This document shows, piece by piece, positions 32,781 through 40,852 of a DNA stretch of 47,447 nt. Source of the DNA: JBFLXB01 sp964570625 (GTDB lineage: Bacteria > Nitrospirota > Nitrospiria > 2-01-FULL-66-17); the NCBI GenBank assembly GCA_964570625.1, contig CAZMYW010000025.1:1-47447 (forward strand), written 5' to 3'. Within the stretch, counting starts at the first letter, position 1; each line of letters opens with the position of its first letter. A program made the position numbers and the translations under genes. The notes beneath the pieces were generated by a model, which saw only the letters and a program-made list of their open reading frames with translations, had not been told where the DNA came from and made no database searches.

Positions 32781-33747
32781 CGCCCGCGCCGTCGTGGAGG
32801 CGTTGAAGGGGTACCAGTCTTTCAGCGTGTCCACGCACGTGAGCCCGGAAGGCGACGCGCTTGGTTCGGCCGTGGCCCTGGCGCTCGCCCTGCGTGCCGC
32901 TGGGAAACGGGCGGACGTGGTGATCAAAGATCCGGTGCCGGCCTATTTGGATTTCCTGCCGGTCCAGGGGGTGGTGCAGCAACACGAAACGCTCCCGCCC
33001 TCTTACGACGTGTTGGCGATCGTGGACTGCGGTGATCTGGGCCGAACTGGGATGTTTGAGCAGGCCCCCCCGCCGGTCAAGTTGGTGGTCAACATCGACC
33101 ACCACGTCACCAACCGCGGGTTCGGGGGACTGAACTGGATCGAACCCGACGCCACGGCCTCGGGTCAGATGGTGTACGAGTTGATCCGGGCGTGGGGATT
33201 GCCGATCTCGCGGGAAATCGCCGTGTGTTTGTACACCACGCTGCTGACGGAAACCGGATCCTTCCGGTATTCCAACACGAAACCTGCGACCCTTCGCATG
33301 GCCGCTGATCTGTTGGAGGTTGGCGTGCAGGCGGCGGTCGTGTCGCAAGCGATCTACGATCGCAACTCGCCGGGGCGTCTCAAGTTGCTCGGCGAGGTGC
33401 TGCGGGGCTTGGAGCGCCATCCCGGCGGGAAGATCGCGTGGGTCACGATCACCCAGGACATGTTCCGCACCACGGGCACGTCGCCGGAGGACACCGAAGA
33501 GATGGTGAACTACCCGCGCTCGCTCAAGGGGGTTGAGGTGGCGGTCCTGTTCCGTGAAGTAAATTCCACGCAGTTTAAGGTCAGCCTGCGTTCGCAGGGA
33601 CGCGTGAACGTGGCGAACGTGGCGGAGACCTTCGGCGGCGGCGGTCACCGCAACGCCGCAGGCTGCACGGTGAAAGGCGATCTGGTTACGGTGAAGGCAC
33701 AAGTTCTCGGTGTGGTTGAAGTTGCCACGGCGCGGGAAGCGCCGTGA
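32761..33747 (+). CDS. nrnA: DHH-family oligoribonuclease / pAp phosphatase (NrnA type)
   Basis: 328 residues. Degrades short RNA oligomers and possibly 3'-phosphoadenosine 5'-phosphate. STHVSPEGDALGS (24-36) is motif I with His26 and Asp32, AIVDCGD motif II and NIDHHVTNRG (111-120) the DHH motif. GGGGHRNAAGC at the C-terminus is the DHHA1 signature. It lies between rbfA and truB in the same order as in many bacteria. Repeat copy 4 separates it from truB. Confidence 0.93.
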   Translation: MATTATDARAVVEALKGYQSFSVSTHVSPEGDALGSAVALALALRAAGKRADVVIKDPVPAYLDFLPVQGVVQQHETLPPSYDVLAIVDCGDLGRTGMFEQAPPPVKLVVNIDHHVTNRGFGGLNWIEPDATASGQMVYELIRAWGLPISREIAVCLYTTLLTETGSFRYSNTKPATLRMAADLLEVGVQAAVVSQAIYDRNSPGRLKLLGEVLRGLERHPGGKIAWVTITQDMFRTTGTSPEDTEEMVNYPRSLKGVEVAVLFREVNSTQFKVSLRSQGRVNVANVAETFGGGGHRNAAGCTVKGDLVTVKAQVLGVVEVATAREAP

Positions 33748-33922
33748 GCCCGTTCAGGAACGGGCCGGATGCCAGGCGCACAGGGCCCGACGTGGTCGGG
33801 CCCGTGGCAATATTAGACGGGCGCACTGCGCGCCCTGTCCATCCGGAGCGGAGCGTACTGTATGCGTACGTGAGCACCGGACGCGCAGCGGCAACGCCGC
33901 AGACGGCCCTTCATGGACGGGC
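33748..33922 (+). repeat. Dispersed inverted-ended repeat, copy 4 (forward, with extra hairpins)
   Basis: GCCCGTTCAGGAACG (33748-33762) pairs with the arm at 33907-33922 (CCCTTCATGGACGGGC). The inner hairpin is CGTAC/GTACG (33854-33858/33866-33870). It has an insert of about 60 bases with a perfect GGGCCCGAC/GTCGGGCCC stem and a GGGCGC/GCGCCC stem. This copy sits inside the ribosome-assembly operon, right before truB. Confidence 0.88.
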
Positions 33923-33936
33923 TGGTAGGACGTGAG

Positions 33937-34917
33937 ATGGACGGATTCCTGATCATCAACAAACCTCCCGACTGGACCTCGCACGACGTGGTCGCCAAGG
34001 TCCGCGGCCTGCTTCACGAGAGCCGCGTGGGGCACACGGGAACGTTGGATCCGATGGCGACCGGCGTGTTGCCCCTCTGCATCGGGAAGGCCACGAAAGT
34101 CGCGTCGTACCTGTTGGAGACGGACAAAGAGTACCGCGTGGTCATGCGCCTTGGCGCGACGACCGACACCCAGGACGGGACCGGACAAATTCTCACGCGA
34201 TCGACCAGAGACGCGAGCCCGGAGGACGTGATTCGGGTGTTGCACGCCTTTGTCGGATCTCAAACCCAGATCCCTCCGATGTATTCTGCGGTGAAGGTCG
34301 GCGGCGTGCCGCTGTACAAGGCCGCGCGCGCCGGGCGCGTCGTAGAACGACAGCCCCGGGCGGTGACCATCGGCCGGCTGCAGGTGCTCGGGATCGCTGC
34401 CGACGAGGTGACGTTCGACGTGACGTGTTCCAAGGGAACCTATGTTCGCACGCTCTGTGCCGACGCCGGCGAGCGGCTGGGCGTCGGGGCCTATATGCAG
34501 GCGCTCGAACGGCGGCGCGTAGGGGCGTTCGGCATCGACCGCGCGATGACCATCGGGGATCTTGAAGGAGCCGTCCGAAACGGAACGGTCGAGGATCTGG
34601 TGGTCTCGATCGACACGGCGTTACGCGAGGTGCCGGCCGCCGACGTGGACCCGCAGACCGCGGAGCGCGTGTGCCACGGGGTGCCGCTCCCGGTCAGCCG
34701 GGTGGCCCGATGGGACGGAGTGTGCCGCGCGGGCGGTCTGGTGCGTATTCGCAGCCACGGCGTGACCGTGGCGTTGGCCACGACGCCGGCGGATCACGCG
34801 ACGCTCGTTGCGCGGGGAACCACCGCCGTGTTGAAGATCGATCGCGTGTTGAGGGACGGGGTATCAGCAGTATCGGGCGGACAGGGTCTGTCGCAAGGCT
34901 CGGCCCATTCGCGGTAA
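33937..34917 (+). CDS. truB: tRNA pseudouridine-55 synthase
   Basis: 326 residues. Makes pseudouridine 55 in the T-loop of tRNAs. INKPPDWTSHDVVAKVR and GHTGTLDPMATGVLPL hold the signature with catalytic Asp38; CSKGTYVRTLCADAGERLG is the later conserved block. The C-terminal 80 residues fit a PUA-like domain. I choose ATG 33937 because the protein then begins MDGFLIINKP, as in the family; an in-frame ATG at 33913 lies inside repeat copy 4. Confidence 0.95.
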   Translation: MDGFLIINKPPDWTSHDVVAKVRGLLHESRVGHTGTLDPMATGVLPLCIGKATKVASYLLETDKEYRVVMRLGATTDTQDGTGQILTRSTRDASPEDVIRVLHAFVGSQTQIPPMYSAVKVGGVPLYKAARAGRVVERQPRAVTIGRLQVLGIAADEVTFDVTCSKGTYVRTLCADAGERLGVGAYMQALERRRVGAFGIDRAMTIGDLEGAVRNGTVEDLVVSIDTALREVPAADVDPQTAERVCHGVPLPVSRVARWDGVCRAGGLVRIRSHGVTVALATTPADHATLVARGTTAVLKIDRVLRDGVSAVSGGQGLSQGSAHSR

Positions 34918-34944
34918 CGGAACGGACTAGAGGGGAGAATCACG

Positions 34945-35211
34945 ATGTTGGAAAAGACGATGAAACAAGAGGTGATCAGCACGTTCCGGCGTCATGACAC
35001 GGACACCGGCTCGCCGGAGGTTCAAGTTGCGATCCTGAGCAAAAGAATCGCGGAGCTGAGCGACCATTTCAAAGCCCATGCGAAGGATCATCATTCCCGG
35101 CGGGGATTGATCATGATGGTCAGCCAGCGGCGCAAGCTGTTGGATTACCTCAAGCGGACGGACGCGGAGTGCTACCGTAAGATGCTCACGCAGTTAGATA
35201 TTCGGCGGTAA
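34945..35211 (+). CDS. rpsO: 30S ribosomal protein S15
   Basis: 88 residues, standard size. DTGSPEVQVAILSKRIAELS, then HFKAHAKDHHSRRGLI, is the S15 signature. It binds the central domain of 16S rRNA. GAGGGGAG precedes the ATG. Immediately upstream of the pnp hairpin, the classic rpsO-pnp arrangement. Confidence 0.97.
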   Translation: MLEKTMKQEVISTFRRHDTDTGSPEVQVAILSKRIAELSDHFKAHAKDHHSRRGLIMMVSQRRKLLDYLKRTDAECYRKMLTQLDIRR

Positions 35212-35243
35212 CGGCACGCGCATCACACGGGTTCCGGGCAGAC

Positions 35244-35302
35244 ACAGTGAATGACATCTGGCGATTGCCGGCTGGCGGGGGTCGCCAGGCGTCATTGACT
35301 GT
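35244..35302 (+). promoter_or_regulatory. Long hairpin in the rpsO-pnp intergenic region
   Basis: The arm 35244-35264 (ACAGTGAATGAC at its base, CTGGCGA at the top) pairs with 35282-35302 (TCGCCAG and GTCATTGACTGT). The 21-bp stem has only three mismatched positions. In E. coli a double-stranded segment at this spot is cut by RNase III and is the basis of PNPase autocontrol; the same role here is inference. Confidence 0.75.
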
Positions 35303-35355
35303 GACTCGTCCGGAGCCCTCACCGCGCCTTCGACGAGGCGCATCAAGGAGACGGT

Positions 35356-37461
35356 ATGGTTGAGCGGTTGGAAATGGACGTGGCCGGTCGCCGGCTGGTG
35401 ATTGAGCAGGGCCGCGTCGCAAGACAAGCCGACGGGGCGGTAATGGTCCACATGGCGGACACCGTGGTGCTGGTCACCGCGGTGACGGGCAAGACCCCCA
35501 GGCCGGGGGTCGATTTTCTTCCGCTGACGGTGGACTACCAGGAACGAGCGTATGCAGCCGGAAAGATCCCCGGCGGGTTTTTCAAGCGCGAAGGACGGCC
35601 CGCCGAACGCGAGATTCTCTCCAGCCGGTTGATCGACCGCCCGCTGCGCCCGCTGTTCCCCAAACGGTATTATCACGACACCCAAGTCATCGCCTCGGTG
35701 TTGTCCGCCGATCAGAGCAACGTGGCGGACTTTCTCGGGATCATCGGCGCGTCGGCGGCGTTGGCGATTTCGTCCGCGCCCTTCCAGGGGCCGGTGGCCG
35801 GCATTCGCATCGGCCGTGTGGACGGGCACTTCGTGGTCGCGCCGTCGTTCGCGGAGGTGGAGAAGGGCACGCTCAGCGTGGTCGTGGCGGGCACGCGCGA
35901 CGCGGTCATGATGGTGGAGGGCGAGGCGTCCGAGCAGCCGGAAGACGTCATGCTCGAAGCGATCATGCTCGCGCACGACGAGATCAAGAAGATCATTGCG
36001 CTGCAAGATGAATTGGTGCGGTGCGTGGGCAAGCCCAAAATCGAAGTCACCAAGGTCGGGCCCGATGCCGCGCTGGTGGACGCCGTGCACCGTGACGCGG
36101 CCGGGTCGGTCCGTGAGGCGTTGTTGATCCCGAACAAGGCCGAGCGATCGGGTCGAATGCAGCAGATCCTGGACGGGTTGCTCGCCTCGATCGGCTCGCT
36201 GGACGCGCCGGAGCGTAACCGGCAGGTCATGGAAGTCTTTCACGACCTCGAACGGCGCGAGATGCGCCTCAAGATCCTGGACAAGGGCGTCCGCGCGGAC
36301 GGACGCGGTCCCAAGGACATTCGGGCGATTACGTGCGAAATCGGGGTGCTGCCCCGTACGCACGGGTCCGCGCTCTTTACGCGCGGCGAGACGCAGAGCC
36401 TCTCGGTCGCCACGCTGGGCACGTCGGCCGATGAACAACGCATCGACGCGCTGGAGGGTGAGTCCACCAAGTCGTTCATGCTCCACTACAACTTCCCGCC
36501 GTTTTCCGTGGGCGAAGCCAGGCCTATGCGCGGACCGGGGCGTCGCGAGATCGGGCACGGCGCGTTGGCTGAACGCGCGCTCAAACCCGTGATCCCGACC
36601 AAAGAAGCGTTTCCGTACACGCTGCGGCTGGTGTCGGACATTCTGGAGTCCAACGGATCGTCTTCCATGGCCACGGTGTGCGGGGGCACGCTGGCGTTGA
36701 TGGACGCGGGGGTGCCGATCACCGCGCCGGTCGGCGGGATCGCGATGGGGTTGATCAAAGAAGGCGATCGGGTCGAAATCCTCTCGGACATCCTGGGCGT
36801 GGAAGATCACCTGGGCGATATGGATTTCAAGGTTACCGGAACCCGCAAGGGCGTGACCGCGATGCAGATGGACATCAAGATTGCGGGATTGAGCCGCGAG
36901 ATTTTGGAAAAAGCCCTGGCCCAGGCCAAGATCGGCCGGATGCACATGCTGGATAAGATGGCCGAGGCCATCGCCGTACCGCGCAGCAATCTGTCCGCCC
37001 ACGCGCCGCGTATCTTGGTCATCAAGGTCAAGCCGGACAAGGTCCGCGAAGTGATCGGGCCGGGCGGCAAGGTCATCCGCGGGATCATCGCGAAGACCGG
37101 CGTGAAGATCGACGTGGAAGACGACGGCTCGATCGCGATTGCTTCGTCCGATGAAGCCGCCGCGGCAAGGGCGGTGGAGATGATCAAGCAGATCACCGAG
37201 GACGTCGAAGTCGGGAAACTGTACATGGGCAAGGTCACCCGCATCATGGACTTCGGCGCGATCGTGGAGATCGGTCCCGGCGTGGACGGACTGGTCCACA
37301 TCTCGCAGTTGGCCGCGCACCGGGTGAAAAATGTGAGCGACGAGGTCAAGGAAGGCGAGGAGATCTTGGTCAAGGTGCTGGAGGTGGATCGCCAAGGCAA
37401 GATCCGCCTGTCCCGCAAAGAAGCCATGGGCGCGGCCGCGCCGGAGACCGCCAAGACGTAG
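35356..37461 (+). CDS. pnp: Polyribonucleotide nucleotidyltransferase (PNPase)
   Basis: 701 residues. Phosphorolytic 3'-5' exoribonuclease of mRNA decay. Two RNase PH domains (about 1-230 and 320-540) are joined by an all-helical segment. FSVGEARPMRGPGRREIGHG lies in the second, catalytic one. Then come a KH domain (VREVIGPGGKVIRGIIAKTG) and an S1 domain (FGAIVEIGPGVDGLVHISQL) at the C-terminus. AAGGAGA precedes the ATG. Directly follows rpsO and the regulatory hairpin. Confidence 0.98.
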   Translation: MVERLEMDVAGRRLVIEQGRVARQADGAVMVHMADTVVLVTAVTGKTPRPGVDFLPLTVDYQERAYAAGKIPGGFFKREGRPAEREILSSRLIDRPLRPLFPKRYYHDTQVIASVLSADQSNVADFLGIIGASAALAISSAPFQGPVAGIRIGRVDGHFVVAPSFAEVEKGTLSVVVAGTRDAVMMVEGEASEQPEDVMLEAIMLAHDEIKKIIALQDELVRCVGKPKIEVTKVGPDAALVDAVHRDAAGSVREALLIPNKAERSGRMQQILDGLLASIGSLDAPERNRQVMEVFHDLERREMRLKILDKGVRADGRGPKDIRAITCEIGVLPRTHGSALFTRGETQSLSVATLGTSADEQRIDALEGESTKSFMLHYNFPPFSVGEARPMRGPGRREIGHGALAERALKPVIPTKEAFPYTLRLVSDILESNGSSSMATVCGGTLALMDAGVPITAPVGGIAMGLIKEGDRVEILSDILGVEDHLGDMDFKVTGTRKGVTAMQMDIKIAGLSREILEKALAQAKIGRMHMLDKMAEAIAVPRSNLSAHAPRILVIKVKPDKVREVIGPGGKVIRGIIAKTGVKIDVEDDGSIAIASSDEAAAARAVEMIKQITEDVEVGKLYMGKVTRIMDFGAIVEIGPGVDGLVHISQLAAHRVKNVSDEVKEGEEILVKVLEVDRQGKIRLSRKEAMGAAAPETAKT

Positions 37462-37482
37462 GCGATCGAGGTCTGCCGGTTT

Positions 37483-37512
37483 GGTCGGGACGGACCGTTG
37501 AACGTCCCGACC
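37483..37512 (+). terminator. Perfect hairpin between pnp and the M16 peptidase gene
   Basis: GGTCGGGACG (37483-37492) and CGTCCCGACC (37503-37512) form a perfect 10-bp stem with a 10-base loop. No T run follows. It may terminate, protect the pnp 3' end or affect translation of the next gene, whose ATG is 13 bases away. Confidence 0.6.
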
Positions 37513-37524
37513 GGCATTCCCCCC

Positions 37525-38784
37525 ATGAAAACCGCTCCTCGAAAAACCATCCTGAACAACGGGGTTCGCGTCATCGTCGAACCCATGGCGTCCGTGCGAT
37601 CGGCTGCGGTCGGCGTGTGGGTGGATGTGGGCTCGCGTGACGAGGGAGCGGGCGAGGAAGGGGTCTCCCACTTTCTCGAACACATGTTTTTCAAGGGCAC
37701 GCGTCGGCGTTCGGCCCAAACCATCGCCCGTGAGATCGACGTCCTCGGCGGCGAACTGAACGCCTTCACCTCCCGTGAAACCACCACCTTTTATACCAAG
37801 GCGCTGGACGAACACCTGCCGCGGGCCGTGGGTTTGCTCGGCGAAATTTTCCTCGAATCCACCTTTGCGCGGCAGGAATTGGAGCGCGAAAAACAGGTCG
37901 TCCTGGAAGAAATCAAAATGGTCGAGGACGACCCCGAAGAGTTCGTCTACGACCTCCACGCCGACTACGTCTGGCACAACCATCCGCTCGGACGCCCGAT
38001 CCTTGGTGAGGTCGGCACGATCGAGACCATGACCCGACGCCGACTGACCGGGTTTCTGGCCCGCCACTACCACCCGTCGAACACGGTGATCGCCGTGGCA
38101 GGGCGATGCGACCCCGGTGCGGTCGAAGTGTTGATCGCCAAGACTTTTTCTCGGTTCAAAGGCACGGCTCGCGCGGTGGGCACCCGGACCCCGCCCAAAA
38201 CACGGGGTGGGGTTTTGCTCAAGCGGAAGACTTTGGAGCAGGTCCACATCTGCCTCGGGGCCGAGGGACTCTCGCAGGGACACGAGGATCGGTATGCGCT
38301 GCACGTGTTGAACGCCGTGCTCGGCGGCAGCGTCAGTTCACGGCTCTTTCAGGAAGTGCGGGAGCGACGAGGCCTGGCCTACTCCATCTACTCGTCCATT
38401 GCGTCGTACCACGACGCCGGGCTGTTCTCGATCTATGCTGCAACCGGCAAGCCGGCAGCCTCGCGAGTGATCGCCTTGTGTCTGCGGGAGAGCCGTACGT
38501 TGCGCAGGCAGCGCGTCCCGAAGGCAGAACTCACCAGGGCCAAGGACCACCTCAAGGGCAGCTTGATGTTGGGGTTGGAGGGTACCTACAGCCGGATGAG
38601 CCGCCTCGCCAAAGACGAGTTATACGGCGGGCGCCGCGTGACGCTGCGCGAAATGCTCGATGGCATCAACGCGGTCACCTCGGACGACCTGCTTCGCGTG
38701 GCCAAAGCCTGCCTCTCCCCGGACACGATGGCTCTCACCGTGCTGGGCCCCATGCAGCGCCGGGATCTGCCGGCAGCGCTCTGA
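37525..38784 (+). CDS. M16-family zinc peptidase (processing-peptidase-like)
   Basis: 419 residues from ATG 37525. HFLEH (49-53) is the inverted zinc motif of M16, with the third ligand Glu129 in the EKQVVLEEI segment, 76 residues after the last histidine as expected. The second half (LGGSVSSRLFQEVRERRGLAYS) is the non-catalytic M16_C lobe. No signal peptide. Genes of this type often follow pnp. A TTG at 37498 would start inside the preceding hairpin loop and is unlikely. Confidence 0.93.
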   Translation: MKTAPRKTILNNGVRVIVEPMASVRSAAVGVWVDVGSRDEGAGEEGVSHFLEHMFFKGTRRRSAQTIAREIDVLGGELNAFTSRETTTFYTKALDEHLPRAVGLLGEIFLESTFARQELEREKQVVLEEIKMVEDDPEEFVYDLHADYVWHNHPLGRPILGEVGTIETMTRRRLTGFLARHYHPSNTVIAVAGRCDPGAVEVLIAKTFSRFKGTARAVGTRTPPKTRGGVLLKRKTLEQVHICLGAEGLSQGHEDRYALHVLNAVLGGSVSSRLFQEVRERRGLAYSIYSSIASYHDAGLFSIYAATGKPAASRVIALCLRESRTLRRQRVPKAELTRAKDHLKGSLMLGLEGTYSRMSRLAKDELYGGRRVTLREMLDGINAVTSDDLLRVAKACLSPDTMALTVLGPMQRRDLPAAL

Positions 38785-38836
38785 TCGCTCCCTCCGTTCG
38801 GTGGTGGTAGGGCGTTCAGTTCCAGTCGTGCTGGCG

Positions 38837-38865
38837 TTGACACCCCAGCGCTGTTCGGCTATTGT
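38837..38865 (+). promoter_or_regulatory. Promoter of ndk
   Basis: TTGACA (38837-38842), 17-bp spacer, TATTGT (38860-38865). Leader of about 26 bases to the ATG at 38898, with AAGG just upstream of it. Confidence 0.75.
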
Positions 38866-38897
38866 ACGGCCGTTTTCAAGACGGAGAGCCAAGGCAC

Positions 38898-39338
38898 ATG
38901 ATTGAACGCACGTTGTCTTTGATCAAGCCCGACGGGGTGTCGCGAAACCTGGTTGGAGATGTCATCAAGCGTTGTGAAGGGATTGGGTTGCGCGTGGTGG
39001 CGCTCAAGATGGTGCGCCTGACGATCGACGCGGCGAAAGGATTTTATGTCGTCCACAAGGATCGCCCCTTCTATCAGAACCTGGCGGCGTCGATGTCGTC
39101 AGGACCGATCGTTGCGGCGGTGCTCGAAGGAGACGGGGCCATCGCCCAATACCGCGAGTTGATGGGCGCGACCGATCCCAAGAAGGCCGCGGCAGGGACG
39201 ATTCGGGCGGATCTGGCGGTCAGTCTTGAACAGAATACCGTGCACGGGTCCGACTCCACACAATCCGCCGCGTTCGAGATTCCCTACTTCTTCAACGCCC
39301 TCGAGTTGTCCGCTCGCCCAAGCCCGGATTATTCATGA
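38898..39338 (+). CDS. ndk: Nucleoside diphosphate kinase
   Basis: 146 residues. Balances nucleoside triphosphates through a phosphohistidine. ERTLSLIKPDGVSRNLVGD at the start, MGATDPKKAAAGTIRADLA in the Kpn-loop region, and the active-site His116 in NTVHGSDS are all present. Monocistronic, with its own promoter. About 170 bases follow with no recognisable feature. Confidence 0.97.
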   Translation: MIERTLSLIKPDGVSRNLVGDVIKRCEGIGLRVVALKMVRLTIDAAKGFYVVHKDRPFYQNLAASMSSGPIVAAVLEGDGAIAQYRELMGATDPKKAAAGTIRADLAVSLEQNTVHGSDSTQSAAFEIPYFFNALELSARPSPDYS

Positions 39339-39508
39339 ACCTTCTGCTGCACCCTCGCATACGCCGCTGCAAAGGGCGGTCTCGCCGCTCAGTCGGTCAA
39401 CGTACTGCAGAGAGTATGTCTTCCTCCTTCGCGACTCCAAGCGCCCGTTTCGCTGGTGTCTGCGCGGGTTCGCTACGAACGTTCACGAATAACCCGGGCT
39501 AGCCTGGT

Positions 39509-40852
39509 ATGCCGTCAGCGCCGCGATACGACGTGGTGGTCGTGGGGGGCGGTCTGTCGGGGATCGCGGCTGCGACGTGGCTGGCCAAGCGCGGACGGCG
39601 CGTCCTGCTGGTCGAGCCCCGTGCGGAGTGGGGCGGCTGTTTTCCCGATCAACGCCTCGGCGGGGTCACCGTGAGTTTCGGGCCGCGGATCGTCACGGGG
39701 CACGAACGTCTGGGGTGGGCCGATGCGTACTTCGAAGCGATCGGCCTGTCGCGGGCCCTCTTGGTGCGGGAGGGTGCCACGTTCGCGCGTGAGGCGATAC
39801 AGCTCATCTGGGGACCTCGTCGACTGACCCTGGGGCAGCAACGGGCGGACTTTGCGGAAGAGCTGCGGCGCGAATACCGGGTCAACGAGCCGGAGGTGGC
39901 GGCGTTATTGGCTGACTTGGACGCGATCTACGACGCATTGGCGATCCGGATGGATCCCGCACCGGCCGCGGACACTCGGGCGTCATTGGCACGTTTACGC
40001 GCGTTGGCTGGGGCGCGGGCGTTCGCAGCCCGATTCGGCGCGCTGGCCCCCGCGGCATACGTTCGGGCCCGCGGATTGGCGGATGCGTTCGCCGCCTACT
40101 TCGAGTCGTGGCGCGGCGCGCTGGCGGTGGAGGGTGACCCGGCGGGCGCGTGGTTATTCCGAACCTCAATGGCTCATCGCGGTCTGGTCTCCTTGCCGGC
40201 GGGGCGGGCCGCGGTCTGTCGGTTGTTGGTGGCGCGGTTTCAGGCGCTTGGGGGCGAGGTGATCCGAACCCCGGTGCTCGCGGTCGGTGCAGGCCGGGAG
40301 CCGTTTCTGGAAACCGACGGTCGCCGGATCAGCGCGCAGGCGTTGATCATCAACGCCCGGTGCCGACCGGGAACGCAGACGCGGGACCAGCCGCATGGTG
40401 CCGTGAGCACCGCGTCCTACACCGTACCGACCCACTGCGTTCCGGAGGCGATGGGCGCGTACTTACTGGTGACGGACGGGACTGACACCTGGTCGCTGGC
40501 GCGACGTCGCCACGAAGGCACCGGAGGCGCTGCGACCGACCGGTTGGAGGTCTCCTACCGAGGACAACCCACCGGGCGCGACGCGGATCTGATGCGCGAA
40601 CGGGTGGCCGCGCTGCTCCCGTTTGCGGCCGAGCAGGTGAAAAGTTCCGGAGCGGCGCGACACGATGAGACTCCTGATCCCGTGGATCCCAAACTTTGGG
40701 AGGCCGTGTCCTGGCGCGTACGTCGCGCCGACTGGGTGCAGGCGGCTCGGGCGCCGGTGTGGTGGTTACCCGACGAATGCGCCCCGTGGTTGGGCGACGC
40801 CAGGGAGTATCGCGCGGCACTGACGCTCACCCCGGTGGTGCATCCAAGCTGA
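39509..40852 (+). CDS. FAD-dependent amine-oxidase / phytoene-desaturase-like flavoprotein
   Basis: 447 residues. YDVVVVGGGLSGIAAATWLAKRG-type dinucleotide fold at the start (GGGLSG at about 13-18), VLLVEPRAEWGGCF as the second strand with its acid, and MAHRGLVSLPAGRAAVCRLL in the position where carotenoid and protoporphyrinogen oxidases have their G-G-x-x-x-L segment. The C-terminal FAD motif is not clear. The middle is alanine/arginine-rich. The substrate cannot be named. Its stop overlaps the next start (TGATG), so it is coupled to a secreted protein. Confidence 0.75.
   Translation: MPSAPRYDVVVVGGGLSGIAAATWLAKRGRRVLLVEPRAEWGGCFPDQRLGGVTVSFGPRIVTGHERLGWADAYFEAIGLSRALLVREGATFAREAIQLIWGPRRLTLGQQRADFAEELRREYRVNEPEVAALLADLDAIYDALAIRMDPAPAADTRASLARLRALAGARAFAARFGALAPAAYVRARGLADAFAAYFESWRGALAVEGDPAGAWLFRTSMAHRGLVSLPAGRAAVCRLLVARFQALGGEVIRTPVLAVGAGREPFLETDGRRISAQALIINARCRPGTQTRDQPHGAVSTASYTVPTHCVPEAMGAYLLVTDGTDTWSLARRRHEGTGGAATDRLEVSYRGQPTGRDADLMRERVAALLPFAAEQVKSSGAARHDETPDPVDPKLWEAVSWRVRRADWVQAARAPVWWLPDECAPWLGDAREYRAALTLTPVVHPS

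Noticed and set aside
35194..38304. 1036-codon open frame on the minus strand
   Set aside because: It is antisense to pnp and the M16 gene, rich in His/Arg/Asp as expected for the mirror of GC-rich coding DNA, and resembles no family. Both plus-strand genes are unmistakable.
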